64,000 nt of DNA from Aspidapion aeneum (lineage: Eukaryota; Arthropoda; Insecta; Coleoptera; Brentidae), in assembly GCA_963576565.1 (NCBI GenBank), contig OY755038.1, forward strand, positions 13,655,756 to 13,719,755, read 5' to 3'. Position 1 is the stretch's first letter. Every line of letters starts with the position of its first letter. Positions 26,589-41,500 of the stretch are shown one piece after another. The position numbers and the translations under genes are program-made. Under the pieces are notes generated by a model. It was not told the origin of the DNA. It made no database searches and was given only the letters and a program-made list of their open reading frames with translations.

Positions 26589-29500
26589 AGAACGCGAGAA
26601 AAATTAATAGAAACAATTTAGTTATACTCACGTCAAAGTGATCTTCACAAATGTAAGTGAAGATGTATTAGATAAGGCCCTTGGGTCTCTTCGAGCAAGT
26701 TCTAGCCACTTTTTCCGTTCTTTTACTGTTGTAGGCACATGAATAAATAGTTTTTCGGGAGTTTTTATGCTAGTATTCAAACACTGAGGCACTACACACC
26801 ACTTATAGGACATTTTTTTCCATAAAAAACAGTAAAACCACAGACCAAAAACAAATAAACACTTGAATGCCGTGTATCTGTCCGCGAGTTTACTGCGCTG
26901 TGACGTCATTGCAACGCCATGCTAGAAATGAGCATTTTAGCGGCAAATTCAAATCGGAAATTAGAAAATTTGATTTTAAATGTAGTCATGATAAAATATA
27001 CTATTTTAATAATTTTGCCTAGCCAATTAGGGATCTATGTATCATTCTAAACTCTTTTTTAAAATTTGTCAAATACCCTATTAATTCCCGAAATGTGCGG
27101 TAAAGTTTAAGACAAGGGAAGCATTTTTTTAAACTTGCTTATTTGTTACAATTGAAAAGAAAACCCTTTTCTTCACAAATAAATTTTTTTTTGCCGAAAA
27201 CCTATAACCTCGATAGCTCTTTGGGACAAAAGTACATTTTTAAGAGGTTACCTAAAATATAGTTCCTATTTGAAATTTGTCCTTAAAATTAAGGTTGTAT
27301 ATAAAATAGTAGACTTACAATTAAGGGAACGTAACGCAAAAATTCAGAACTTTTGACCCCTCCCTCCTAAAAAACATTGAGTGGAACGCAAGGACAAACC
27401 CCCCCTCCCCCCTAGTGCGTTACGTTTTTAAGAACAGGCCCTAACAAGTAAATTCAAGACCGCAATCAGCGTTGATCTGGCCTGAAAGACAGAAGAGCTG
27501 TCGTAGGTCACGGATTAGTTGGTTTCTTCTTGTTTTTAATCGATCTTTTCATTGATCGATATGTATAGCAGTTTATTTTCGCCTGCTCTTGTTCTGGTTT
27601 CTCTCATATCTCGGTAGATGGCGCTTCTTGCGATAGTTTTCTTACTATTTACGTAGGATTAGAGACAAAACCGTCTAATTAACTTCGCAAGAGTGTCTTA
27701 TTGACCAAGCACTGTTCTGAGGAGTCCCATAAGGACGAAACAGTTAACTGTCAACACTTGTTAGGTATCCATTAAATCTTGGACCCCCGTGAGGTTAAGC
27801 TTTCAAGCTACCCACGGAAAAATATGAGAGAAACAAAAACTCCTTTTTACCTAATTAGCCACGAAACTTGTTTGATTTGTATAGATATAGGTATGCAACG
27901 TAAGATGCCGCTTTTCTAGAACATAGGCACGCGCAAAGTATATTGCTTCTGACATAGCACAAAAAGCACATCAACATTAAATTAACGTGAACAAAAATTA
28001 CAATGTTTTTTTTTACTTGAAAACAACCATACCATGTAATATTTATTTTGTTAAATCTACATGCTTAAAGATAACTTAAAAACAAGGAGAAATCAAGCTA
28101 TAAAAATCCACTTTTTGCTGAAGTTTCTGGTGCTACCAAATTCACACTTGAAAAGTCCTCCACAACATGTTCTAAAACGCCACTAGATTAAGACTTCTAA
28201 AACCTGCTAACTTTCTGTGTCTTTTTTGGTCACGTTTTTTTAATAATATTTTTTTAACATTAAAGAGACGCGAAATGAAGCTATAAAAGTTCACTAGTTT
28301 AAGACTACAACACTTCAAGACAATTTTAAAGATGGCGCTCAAGGCAAGACAAAATATCTATATATCTATCTATATACATTATGTTTTTTTTAAGAGCTAA
28401 ACAAGATTTTTTAACAGTAAACACTTTTACAGAGTATTAATGTGTCTTTATCAGGTTAAATGACTGGTGCGTCGTGATCGTAAAGGATCAGGGATCAGCT
28501 TCTTTACAGGCTTTTGGAGTTTAGATGCCAAAGCACTGCCTGATAGATTTCGTTAAAGTGAAAAATGCCGACAATAGGTGGCACTGCTGCTAGTAAAATC
28601 TCAAAATTAGTCGGTAGAAAGCCATGCAAGTCGCGTTTTAAAAATCGTGTAGAAAAGGCGTGAATCTAATGTTATTTTAACGTTGATAAAAATCACTTGA
28701 AACTAACGTAAAAACAGTGATGTTTTGATTTGATAATGGCGTTATTACAACGCAGTTTTTAGCAACGTTATTTTTTATTACGTTAATGAATGACCTATTA
28801 AGCTTCTTTTCATATATGAAATAAACGTCTTTTTCTAGCAGCTTTTAAAATCAACGTTTTTTTTTCTAACGCTTTTTTTACGTGTTAAACACGTGATTGT
28901 GCTATGTGGGACGTTTAGTTTTAATAGTGACCTATTAACAATTTATTTTTATTATGTCTGATTTCTTAAAGGAAGCAATGCTGATCGATTCTCAAAGTTT
29001 AGTTTTAGCGCCCTAGATATAAATTAAATACCGAGGAGAATTTAGTGCCTGGTTCGAGTCCAGCCTGAGGTAAATCTTTTTATTAGGGACCTATTGCAAT
29101 AGTGCCAGGCACAAATTTTGCCGGGCACTATATTGACAGTTTCTCATTATAAGAACAGCTGTGTCCTTTCAAAATTAGGCCTTTGTATACGAGCCGGATT
29201 TAATAGTGACGCCACTATTAATGGAAAATGAACGACGGAATTTATAAATTCGATTTTGGTATTTCAATTTTGAAAGATCAACTGTCAGTTTGTAATGCGA
29301 AACTGTCAATATAGTGCCCGGCATAATTTGTGCCTGGCACTATTGCAATAGGTCCCTATTATCTTATTTTTCTTATTTTTCCTTGCCCTTATGCCACTAA
29401 ATTCTCCTCATTGTCTGATTGATTCTTTTTGGTAGTCATGCAAGTTTTTATGTAGGTCACACAAATTCTTCTGAATGTAAAATATTTGAGGTTTTATTCA

Positions 29501-32500
29501 CGTCACGTAAACGATCGACGGCTTTGTAACCAATGATAACAAAAGCTTATACGAGTTCCACAACTTTTTCGGGATTTCTTGGGCTCTCTGCTTTTAAAAT
29601 TAAAAGTAGGTTAAGTACAGGGTGTAATTTAAATCATGCCAAATAAAAATACTCAACATTATTACCAAAATCCTGCTTCTTTTTCAGAAAATTTTAATTT
29701 TTAAGTTTAAGCATCTGTCTCAATTTTTACCATGCTAGGTCGCTCAGCAACGACTAGAGAACGTATTGTTTTCGACGAATTTCTTTTAGTAAACAGGTTT
29801 TGGTTTAAGTTTAAATTTTGATTTAACTTTTTATTCTAATCTAATTACTGGTTTTTATTTAACTTGAACAGAATTTTTTTGATGGTTTGATATATTGATT
29901 GGTAAGACTGGATGGAAAGAACAGGTTGAAATAAGAAACTGTAAAAAGTTCGCCGAAAAATAAAAAAAAATGGGAAAGAATTAGTTTAACTGTGGTTATC
30001 ACCGGAAGAATTGCTGTTGAAGTCTACTGACGATTTACTTTGTCGAAAAAAGTTTTCATTTTTTCCAACTTTTATTATAACTTGCAAAAAACATAAAGAA
30101 AATAAAAAAGAAAATTTTTATTTATCAAATGACAAATAAAAGGAAGTTAAAAAGTTTACACTCTCGAAAATGGGATTCTTAATTGCATTGGAGTCGACAT
30201 TTTGAATGTTGTTTCTGAGACGGGATTCTAAAGTGCGAGGGATTGTTCACGAATTATATGTAGCACATTTTTTACGAGTAAAAGATGGTTTATTGGGGCA
30301 AGCCAGGCAGTAAATGTGTTGGGCACTATTCACATTATAAAGACAGCACTTTTTTCAAAATTAGGCCTTTGTGTATCAAAAGAACCGAAATTAATAGTGC
30401 CGCCTTTAATAATGGAAAATAAACGACTGGATTTATAAATTCGACTATAGTATGTCAATTTGGAAGATCAACTGTAAGTTTTCAATGCGAAACTGACAGA
30501 ATAGTGCCCGGCAGAATTACTGCCTGGCTTTATTGCAATAACTCCCTATTATGTTAGTGTCTCTAGGAGTAATAATGATAATAAATCAAAGTATAAAGCT
30601 CCAGATTAAAAAATGCGAAAAACAAAAATTTTGGACTTTTTTGAATTATTTATCTTTGATGTCCTAAATCACCAGATGAAATTTAAAAAAACATTGGCCG
30701 ATCAAGTTTTATGTTGTTAAAAGGTTTCTAGTCTTAATTATTTTTAGATGTGAAAAGTGAAAATAGAGTTCGCGCGGCGAGAGTTGAAGCCACCCACGTT
30801 ACGGCTGAGGGGTATCAACTGGCCCCGCCTCTAGCTTGTGATTGGCTGTTTCGGAGTTCCATAGGCGTAGTGTTTTATGGGTTCAATTATTTTTATTTTA
30901 CCGCTATAAATTATTATGTGTAATTTATTCCGCACGGCACTGTCCGACCGCAAGTAGGCGTATACCAAGATAAAATTGATGACGTGTGTGGAATCAACTC
31001 TCGCCGCGTCTACTCTACGATATTTGTGTTCTAATGTGTTGAAAAACTCAAAGAAATTTACTATTTCTTGGTTTTTAAGATAGAAAAATCTCTCAACCCT
31101 ATAGAAAACAGAAAAAGTCGACAATTAAAATATTTTAATCGCGACCTGAAAAAAGTTACCGTAAACACACTATTACTTTTCTGTCCATACACAGAACAAA
31201 AAAGGTATTTAAGATGATTAGGATGATTACACACCTTCTAGATATGCAACCCAACAAACTTAATATAGCAGCAGCGGATAAGTGGCTCTGCCGTATATTC
31301 ATGTAGTTTCAAATGATGAAACGGCAAAGCTATCTGTCCGCTGCCGTTATTAAGTTTGTTGGGTTGCGTATCTTGGGGGTGTGTAATCATTGTTTGGACA
31401 ATAATTTTCTAAACGAAAAACATTGATTTAATGCATACGAACATTAATATTATGTAGTCGTCTTTAAGTATTCACTAAATTAATGTTCGTGTACATTGTA
31501 CCAATTAACTTCCGTTTGTTGGCTGAAACCGGTACATTTTGTTTTTTTGTGGATAGTGGCGTACGTGAGCATTTGTTTAAATTTGTTTCAGTGTGTCCTA
31601 AATTGTGGAAAGTATGGTTCTTACCTTCTCCAGATCGGCGTAGGCTCGGTCTTTGTCGGCGTGCAATTTGCCGGTCGCAGACTGGGCCTTCTCCAGCTCT
31701 TCGCGGAGGCTGTCCTGTTCCTGGTGGGAGTTTTCGAGGCGGGCCTTGAGGCGGTATACTTCCCCCTTAAAACAAAACAACAACCAATGTAAAACGGTAA
31801 TAGCGTATTTCATTACAAAAATAAGTGTAGTACTGGTAGTGCCCTGATAGTGCACTGACACTGATTCGATGCTGTCCAAAATTTGCAAGGGGTGCAATTT
31901 TGGACAGCCAATAATTTTTTGCTTCAGTATAACTTGCAATGTTTACACCACCCCTATAGATATGCAACCCAACACACTTAATAACAGCTGCGGACAGATG
32001 GCTCTGCCGTATATTTATGTAGTTCCAATGGTGACACGGCAGAGCCATCTGTCCGCTCCTGTTATAAAGTTTGTTGGGTTGCATATCTATAAAGATTGTG
32101 TAAACATTTACCTCAAACTCTAGTTCTGGGGCATTTATTCAGATTTAATTGATTACATCGACGTAGGTATTTATTTTAGCTGAGGAAATAGCCTTTTACT
32201 GCATCCGTGTTTAGCTGTCAAATCAATCAACCTCACCTTCTCGAATGCAATACAGTTGAGTTTAAAAAGAAATTTATAAAATAAAGATAGATCACGATTG
32301 AAAGACACATCAACAAAACATGACAATTATTATAGAGGTTTGATTGAAAAAGTTAAGAGTTTTTTAAACACGCCTTAACTAGAAGTGACGACAAGAAAAT
32401 TCAAGATTGAATCCAACCAAACCAAACCGAACCAGTTCAAATCTAGGCTAAGGAAAAATCTTTTTGTTATCTAATTTTTCTTATTTATTTTTTACTCTTA

Positions 32501-35500
32501 TGCTACTAATCTCTTCGTTGTATCATTTATACCATGGGGCGCTAAAACTAACTTTCTATTCTAAACTATTTATATAATTTTTTAAACATTGCCCTGTAAC
32601 TAAGTAGGTTAAGCCAGAAACTTGGTTTCTAGTTAAGCTATTCGCAAACTTTGCAGACATTTTCCAACCGGTAAATTAATTTTAGTTTGATTTATACAAT
32701 CCGCAAAAGTAGATAAACTAACGTAATAAGGAAATTTATGTTTCCATAGCTCTTCATAAAACTTTTCGAATTTCCCCAAGAAGTAATAGATTGTGGGTCG
32801 TAGTAATAAACTGTCTAATATCTAAAATGTGATGATTAAAGTTTAAAAGTATTGCCTTTGCCAAAGTCAAACTTTATAAATGTACAGGTGGTTCCTCAAT
32901 ATCATTTACAAATAGGGTTAGATGGGACAGGCGGGCAACCGGCCAAATGCCCGGTGGGCCGGTACAATTTAGGGCCGGTTGGGCTGCAGTCCCGATGTAC
33001 CTATTCCAAATTATTAATAATTATTATTGCATATTTGACAAACGAACTAATTAAAACATTAAACATTTAAATTAAAAAAATCTGTATATACCCAAGTAAC
33101 ATTATTACCACTCAAGGTTTTCTTAATTTGGTTCCAAGGTTATTTAGAGGGTGCTGTTATGGCTTTTAGGATCAATTTGGCTACAAAAAGGTAATTTATA
33201 TTGCCAATTACCTAAAGATGTGTTATACAACCAAAAAGTGTTCTTCTATTCCTTTTACTTACTTTTGGTTTTATTGATTTCTGATTTATAAAGATGGTCT
33301 TATAAAACCCTTTTACCTAAAGTTTTTAAAAAGAAATAAATATAAACTTTGATCTTTTAGTTTTTTTCATTACTTTAGGTCATAACAAAAGTGTTTTATA
33401 ATAGAGCTAAAAGGTTACCTTATATCCTTTTGTTTTTGTAGTTACCAGTAGTTTAATAGTAAATATGATTATATAGGCGGCCATATAGAACCTAGTTTCC
33501 TTAAGGTTTTTAAGAGTAGTAAATATAAACTTTAGACTTTTGGTTTTTGCCATTACTTTTAGGCATTTTAAACAGGTTTTAAAAGGAAGGCTTAAAGGTA
33601 AACTTAATTCTTTTGTATTTATGGTTACCCATATTATTTAAATAGGCGGTCATATAAAACTTTGTTTCCTTAAGGGTTCTAACAGAAGTAAATAAATACT
33701 TTCGTATTTTAGTTTTTACTAGTACTAGTACAGATTGGTACCTACCTATTGCAAGATTGATTATTTATTATCCTCCTGGGTAGGGCACACAAGCCTAGAA
33801 AAGGCCTGTTTAAACGGCCAATATAAGAGGTTTCCCTCCAACCTGCAGGCACAACGGATATCATTGCACTGGCCCTCCTGATTGTGTGCAAATTGCACGA
33901 TAAAAAACATTTAAATTTAACACAACACTTTAAAAAACAAATACAAAAAATTTAAGTGAGGTTATGTTCACTATGTTTACCTTCTCTTTTTTATTGGTTT
34001 CATAAGCGCACTCAAAAATCCTTGTTGCGATAGAGTAACAAATAAAACCAAGTGACCACTATAAAACGATAATGGCGTATATAGAATTATTTTAAAAATA
34101 TTGTGAACAGAAAATATTTATCTAGTCGTTTTAGCAGTGTTTTTTAACAATAATTTTACTTTAATTTTGATTTATGCAAACCAAACAGACTTTTTTAATG
34201 GTGAATAGTGTAAATTATTTTTTTTTATTTTAAATATTTGTTATTCAGTTATCAAAAAACTATTAAAAAGCATTTGTGAGCTGGCGCGCTTGTTTTGAGA
34301 GCTTTTCAGATACGATTTTATCAGAAAAATAAGTCTGGCAGGCAATTTGATGATCCACAAAACGACAAACTCCTCATATATAGGTATATTTTTATGTGAT
34401 ACAATAATTTTGGGACTCTGACATTTTTGGCAATTTTATGACCTAAATTATTTTATATAGCCATTGTGAATCTAAAATATCGCTAAAGCTTTTATAGGAA
34501 AAATTCTTTACTCTAAAGGTATTATGGTATTCAACAGAATTGCCAGGATACCAAATTACCAAATCTAGTTTTATAACAGGACGTTTCTGAGTTGCTTTTA
34601 GAACATGGCATAATAGCTTTAGGCTCTAAAAGGTTCTATACTAGTGGAACCGCTAGAGGGCGAAGCTAGCGTTTATTTCTTATGGTTTTATATGAGTTTA
34701 ATACATAGGTTGCCAACACCAATTGGGGAGTCCCATTTAGGAGGTCTAAGGGGTATATAAGGGTAATGGGAACGTACTAGCGACCAAACATTGAAACTAA
34801 TGGTTTTAAGGAAAGGCGCTGGCAACCTTTTAGCTTCTGCTATAAATAAAGAAATGTTACTTGGGTAGTAACTCCAGGCTTGCGTTACTCGTGTGATTGT
34901 TAGAGTTACTTATATATTAAAATAAGTATAATGTATCAAGGAGATAAAGTGATAACGGCACTAACTTATTAATATCTTTTTACAATACCAATATCCAGAA
35001 GAAATAATCGGGAGATTAAAAAATTCTGTTGCTGTTGTGAAATCTCTTTTAACACACTTTGTTGACTATTTTGGTGGGAATTGATCCCCCTGATCTCCCC
35101 CTTTGGTACGGCCATGCCAATATCTCATATCTTAGTTACGAAAGATCATTTTTGGTGCTAAAATACATAAAAAAATCTAAGAAATCGATTAACCGATTGA
35201 GAAATCGGTATTGGGTCAAATTCAAATTAAGGAGATCCTCCATAATATCAAAAACAAAAATAACACAATACGGCTTCGTTTTCTTTGCCGTAAAATTTTT
35301 GTGGCGAAGCGAGGGCCGAATAAAAAAAAATTACCAGGGCCGGTTTGTTTGAGCCCATCCAACCCTGTTTACAAATAAAGGAAGGAGTGATTCCTTGACT
35401 AATTTGATAACTAGAACTAGGGCTATTTTGTTGGCCTTGCTAGAACTTCATGTAAATATAGACGCCCAAACGCATTTTTTATAAACACCTGTTTTTCTCA

Positions 35501-38500
35501 GATAAACAAAATATGCAGATACGACCTTCTTGCTTAGGACGGCAGTGTAGTTCTGGCTCAGTGAAGTTTCAAATTGCTGCTATAAAGCCACAATTGACAC
35601 AGGTGTAAATTCAAAAGATATTTTTATATAATCAAAAAATAATATCATGTTAGCTTTTTTTAAATGGCTTCAGAAACCTCCAAAAAATCCCCCAGACCTC
35701 CAAAATCTAAAAGTTTAAGGTTTTTTCAAAATTTCTTAAATACTAAGCCTCTAAGGGAAAAATTTATCACATGCTTTATTGTAGACAATAAAATTCCCTT
35801 TCTAGCAAGGTATAATCCAATGGAGTTTGTCTGATAACAAACTCTCCAGCGGCGTCCGTTAATTGGAATTAATTTTAAAAAGTTTAAAAAATACCCATGA
35901 TTTATTCTATTTTTTTGAAAACTAACGCCTACAGGAAAATATCTTTTATATTTTATTATAGTCAAGAAAATTTTCCTTAAAATGATGTATAACATGGTCA
36001 GATTGGTTTCATAATTAAAACTTTAAGGGCATCCGTAAACTAAATTAATATTAAAAATCAGAAAATAAGCCATTTTTGTTACAAGTTTTATCTTATTTTC
36101 CCAGAAACTAAGCTTAGTATGAAAAAATATATATTACACTTTATTGTAGACACTGAAATTCCCTTTTCAACAGTGTGAACTCTCCAGCGACGTCCGTAAA
36201 TAGGGGTGATTAATTAAAAATATCATAAAAAACATGTTTTTCGTACGTTTGATGAAATTTCCTTTTAAACGGTGTATCAAAAAATGTTATAGGAAATACG
36301 GCTAACTCTCCAGAGACGTCCGTACATTCATGACACTTTCAAAAATTACCAAAAAATACATTTGTGTCAAATTTTCTTAAAAAGTAACACCAGTAGGATA
36401 GAAAAAGGTAAAAAGTCATTTGTTTTAAGATACTTCATTTAAAAAAAAAGATAAAATAAAAAACAAAAATTGAATATTTTGGTTATTTTAAAAATAGTAT
36501 TTAAGTAAGTATACCCCTGGAGACTTATATGTGACATAAACCCCACATTATATTGCAGTGTTTAAGAAAAATTTTGTCTACAGTAAAGGGGCGGCGGACG
36601 AAACATCGAAAGACAGAATGTCGAAAGTACAAAATGTCGAAATTACAAAATGTCGAAATGTCGAAGTTACAAAATGTCGAAGTTACAATATGTCGAAAGG
36701 CAAAATGTCGAAATTACAAAATATCAAAATTACAAAATGTCGAAGTTACAAAATGTCGAAATTACAAAATGTCGAAATTACAAAATGTCGAAATTACAAA
36801 ATGTCGAAATCACAAAATGTCGAAATTACAAAATCTCGAAAACCAAAATGTCGAAATTACAAAATATCGAAATAACAAAATGTCGAAACTAACAAGCATC
36901 GAAAATCAAAAATATCGAAAATCAAAAATAGAAAATTTCTAAACCTTAATCTAACCCGACCCTGACATTACCTAACCTAATCTAACTAAACCTAATCTGA
37001 CCTAACCACATGAAAATAGAAAGTTTCAAAAACCTAACCTGATGAAACCTAATTAAATCTAGCCGAATCAAACTGAACCGAACCGAACTGAACGGAACCA
37101 AAGCAAACTGAACCAACAATTTAAAAAAAAAAAACTTTCCTGACTTCTTTCCCAGGATCCTAGAGGGTGTGAATCCGAACCGAACCGAACCGAACCGAAC
37201 CGAACCAAACCGAACCGCACCTAACCGAACCGAACCGAACTGGACCGAACCGAACCGAACCTAATCAAATCTAGCCGAACCGAACCGAACCAAACCGAAC
37301 CGAACCTAACCTAACCAAACTAAACTACAACACTGCTAATTTTTTGTAATTTCGACATTTTGTAATTTCGACATTTTGCTTTTCGACATTTTGTAATTTC
37401 GACATTTTGTAATTTCGACATTTTATAATTTCGACATTTTCTAATTTCAACATTTTGTAAGTTCGATATTTTGTAATTTCGACATTTTGCCTTTCGACAT
37501 TTTCTAACTTCGACATTTTGTAGTTTCGACATTTTAAATTTCGATATTTTGTTTTCGACATTTTGTACTTTCGACATTTTGTGTTTCGATGTTTTGGCCC
37601 TCGCCCACAGTAAAGTATACTACACATTTTTCTCAAGAAGAAATTGTATAAAACTAAAAAAAAAACAGGATTTTGTGGTTTTAGTGGGATTTTTCCTTCC
37701 CTATTTCGAGTTGGCAACTGGGATATTCGGATTCAGCGGGGTTGAATTAGGGGAAATGGTCGGTTGCCAAAACGTAACGAAGTTTTAATATTACATGTCT
37801 TAAACCATCACTCTGTTTTTATTTAATTCTAAAGCTATATTATTCTACATTTAATAAAATATATATTCGCAAGGTTGTTTAAAGACTGATGATCCTCGTT
37901 TTATCCAGCAGCCCTACTAATACTGCTTGCACCCCAAAACCACAAAAACGGGGTACGACACTATAATAAGTGAAAAAGTTTCGTTTTGCCGTTTGATACT
38001 TGTACTTGGCCAACAAATAAAATCAACTGTCATTTTCATCTAAATTTCTAAATTTGACCTTGAGACAACCTCTAAGTAAGTAAAACTTAAACTGTTGTTT
38101 TGCAAAATATTTAGGGGTGCTGGCACTTTTTGGACATACTGTAGAGTTTAAATACCGTGAGGCTAGATAACTAATTTCACGAAACTGCAAACTGACTTAA
38201 CTAGCTAGTATCTGTTGTTAACTCGGTAGCGTCTTAAATGCATTAAGTGCATTAGCCTTGTGTTTAAAAGCCTAATTTCCTGTTACAGGAAACCATTTAA
38301 CTTTTTATGCAGCCTTTATTGCTCTCTGACAGTGTCGGACTGGCCAGTGGAGAATCCAGGGGGGTTAAGCAGGGGGTCCAGTCGTTTTTTCTATTTAGCA
38401 TACGTGACACTAAATCGACTTATGCCATGTCAAGCATTGGATTATAAATTCCATTAAAGAACGAAACAGGACTGGACAACAGTAAAAATTATCGCCAACT

Positions 38501-41500
38501 CGCCAACTGAACCAAACCGAACTTTTTGCTTAGTAGCCAGATTAGGTGAAATTGAAAATAGTTGCAAGCTGGATTTTTGTATAATTATTACGAATTTAAC
38601 ATTCCAATGTATATTGCGTTTATAGACTTTGACAAAGCTTTCGATAGCATTGAGCACTGGGCAGTAAAAGCATCTTTAGTTAATAGCCGGATAGAACACC
38701 GATACAAAGAATTAATAGCCAATATATATGCGAAGCAACAACATCAATCAAAATCCACGAAGGAACCAAGCCAATCAGGTATCAGACAAGGTGAAACATT
38801 ATCCCCTAAACTATTTAACCAGGTCCTAGAAAATATTTTTAAAAACTTAGATTGGGAAGAAATGGGCATCAAAGTAAGCAGACAATACTTGAACCACCTA
38901 AGGATATCGCCTTAATAACTCATAAGAAAGAAGAACTCATAAAAGTGCTGGAAGAACTGGATACAGCAGCTAAAAATATAGGCTTCAGTATGAACTACAC
39001 TAAAACTAAAATCATAACAAACACAGATGAAGATATGACGATTAGAATAAGCCAAGAAAAAATAGAACAAGTAGAAGTATATATTATATATCTGGTACAA
39101 ATTATTAAACTAAAAAAAATAAAACCAAACGGCTGAAATCAAGAGACGAGTAAGACTGGCCTGGGCAGCATTCGGTGAATTAAGCTAGTTATTAAGAAAT
39201 TAAAAATATACTCAGCACTTTAAAGTGAAAGTGTATAACCAATCTATTCTTCCTGTGTTCACATATGGATCCCAGACCTGGACGCTTACAAAATTAAACA
39301 TGGGTAATGTAACAAAAGTCCAAAGATCAATGGAAAGACAGATGGAAAAAGGAATGAATGGATAACAAATAAAACAAAAGTAAGGGATGTCAGAGGAGAG
39401 GTAGCAAAATTAAAATGGAAATTTGCCGGTTATAATATGAAACAAAAAAACTAGATGGAACAAATGCATTGTAAAGTGGAGACCTTGGAAAAATCAAAGA
39501 AGTAGGGGAAGACCCCAAAGGAGATGTGCGAACGATTTGAAGAAACATGCGGGACTAGATGGATGAACAGGGCGACAGACAGAGAAGAATGGAACATATT
39601 GAGGGAGGCCTATGTCCAAAGATGGATCGAAGAAGGCTAGATAGATAGATAGATTCTGTCTGTCGCCGAGTTTATCGATCTAATCCCCGCATATTTCTTC
39701 AAATCGTCCGCCTATCTTATTTGGGGTCTTCTTTTATTTTCCCAAGGTCTACTACTTCTTTTATTTTCCCAAGGTCTTCATTTTTTCCATGGATCATGTT
39801 TCTGCCTGATATTATGACCGGCAAATTTCCATTTTAATTTTGCTACTTCTCCTCTGACGTCCCTTACATTTGTTTTATTTCTTATCCATTCATTTCTTTT
39901 TCTATCTGTTTTCTTTACATGTAACATTTGTCTTTCCATTGATCTTTGGGCTTTTGTTACCTTATCCATGTTTGATTTTGTAAGCTTCCAGATCTATATA
40001 CCCTACATATTCTCCGCCAAAATCTCCCTTGAGCGTCGCTAGATATATAGGCCTCAAACGTGTTAAAAATCAGTTTTTTAAGAATTTCTCGAAAACCAAT
40101 AAACAAAAAAAAGTGAAGAGAGAAAATACCCAAAATTATGCGGTTTATAATTTAAAATTAAGAAAAAGTCTCATAAAACATTTAAAAAAAATATATTTAA
40201 AGAAAATGTATTTTTTGATTTTATTTTTTTGCTACCCTGTAGTGAAGTTGTTTTGATATGTTAATACAAAATTACAATAAAATTCTATAAATCCGTAAAT
40301 CGGACAAAATTTCACTAAAATAGGGACATTTCTTTGAAGTTGGCAACCCTGATCAGTCTTGAACCTTACCTGCGACTTTTCCAATTTCTCTTGTAACGCC
40401 TGCGCCTCAGATCTGGCTCGTTCGGCATCGGCCTGCGTGACCCTGAGTTCGGCCTGGCATCTGCGCAAATCAGAAGAAGTCTTGTCTACTCGTTCGTGCA
40501 CTCGGTCCAGTTCGTGTGTGCTCGAGTAAGTCGAAGTTCTACCGAATGGTTGAATCTTCGCCTACAAAAAGTAAACAATTCCAAAAAATTTTAAATATTC
40601 CATATAATTTCAAATCTTGAAAAAAATAAGATTTTAAATTTTTTTATACACTAACCTGGGCAAGTTCTAAATCTTGCTTAAGACGTTCATTTTCCAACTC
40701 TAAACGTGCAAGTCTTTGTCTTGAAGCTTCATAGTCATCTCCTCTTCGTCCAAATTCCATTGCTTTGTCTAGTTCTACCTTAGATTTTCCTGTAAAAAGC
40801 ATATAAGTTATCAAGTTAAGAATACAAAGATTGGGGTGAGGATCAATTATTTTTGAAATCCGTCCTTTTCACTTGCTTTAACCTAGATGAAATATGAGAT
40901 CGACGATAATTCTCTTCATTCATTTTAAGAACCGTCTACAATATTGTGGCCTTATGTTAATAATACATTATTGTGCAAGATATGTCAAAGACAAAATTTA
41001 TTTTGGAACATCAGGGTAGCACGGAACTGTAACATAAACTGGAATGCTAATTGGCCCCAGAAAATCTTACAATTATGACCGCTAGATGTAGGTGACAGTT
41101 TGGATGTTAAAAGAACGTAGTCACGTCAATCAAATCAACTTAACTTTTTTAAAAATTTTAAGTATTGCCTGTATAACCCACAAATTATATGTTTTCCATA
41201 TTATTTATTACTTTCATGTTTGCCATGTAGTATAACATTTTGTAATATTTGATATTTTATGTAAAAAATTCAAGTTCTAAACTTTTGAGATTGGTTTAAA
41301 ATCAGCATGTAAATAAGTCAAATTTTTCACTTGGTTTTTTACTTGCCGCACATACATTGACAGAAATGATAACAAACACAAAAATTCCCAGATTATTTTT
41401 GCGAAGTTCTACCGGGTCGAGTTCGTTTAATTTGTTAAATAGTGCGTTATTTTTTTCAAAGCAAATAGCAAATATTGCCTTTTATACATGATTAACTGTT

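Larger units (their letters stand above)
25582..27079. mobile_element. ISL2EU-like DNA transposon derivative, copy 2
   Basis: Same terminal repeats as copy 1 (AGGGTGTTTGAC / GTCAAATACCCT), with AT on each side (the wider flank is ATTAAT on both sides). Contains the plus-strand exon at 25920, a (TA)n tract at about 26546-26584, degenerate CACTGCCTAGTCCTGC repeats, and the minus-strand THAP exon. Confidence 0.8.

Noticed and set aside
36553..37717. Open frames on both strands with YKMSKLQNVEITKCRN-type peptides
   Set aside because: Products of the 16-bp array in the arms of a foldback element.
38325..38345. hAT-like end CAGTGTCGGACTGGCC
   Set aside because: A single terminus without a partner or duplication; also a GC-rich relative near 32930; not enough to define an element.
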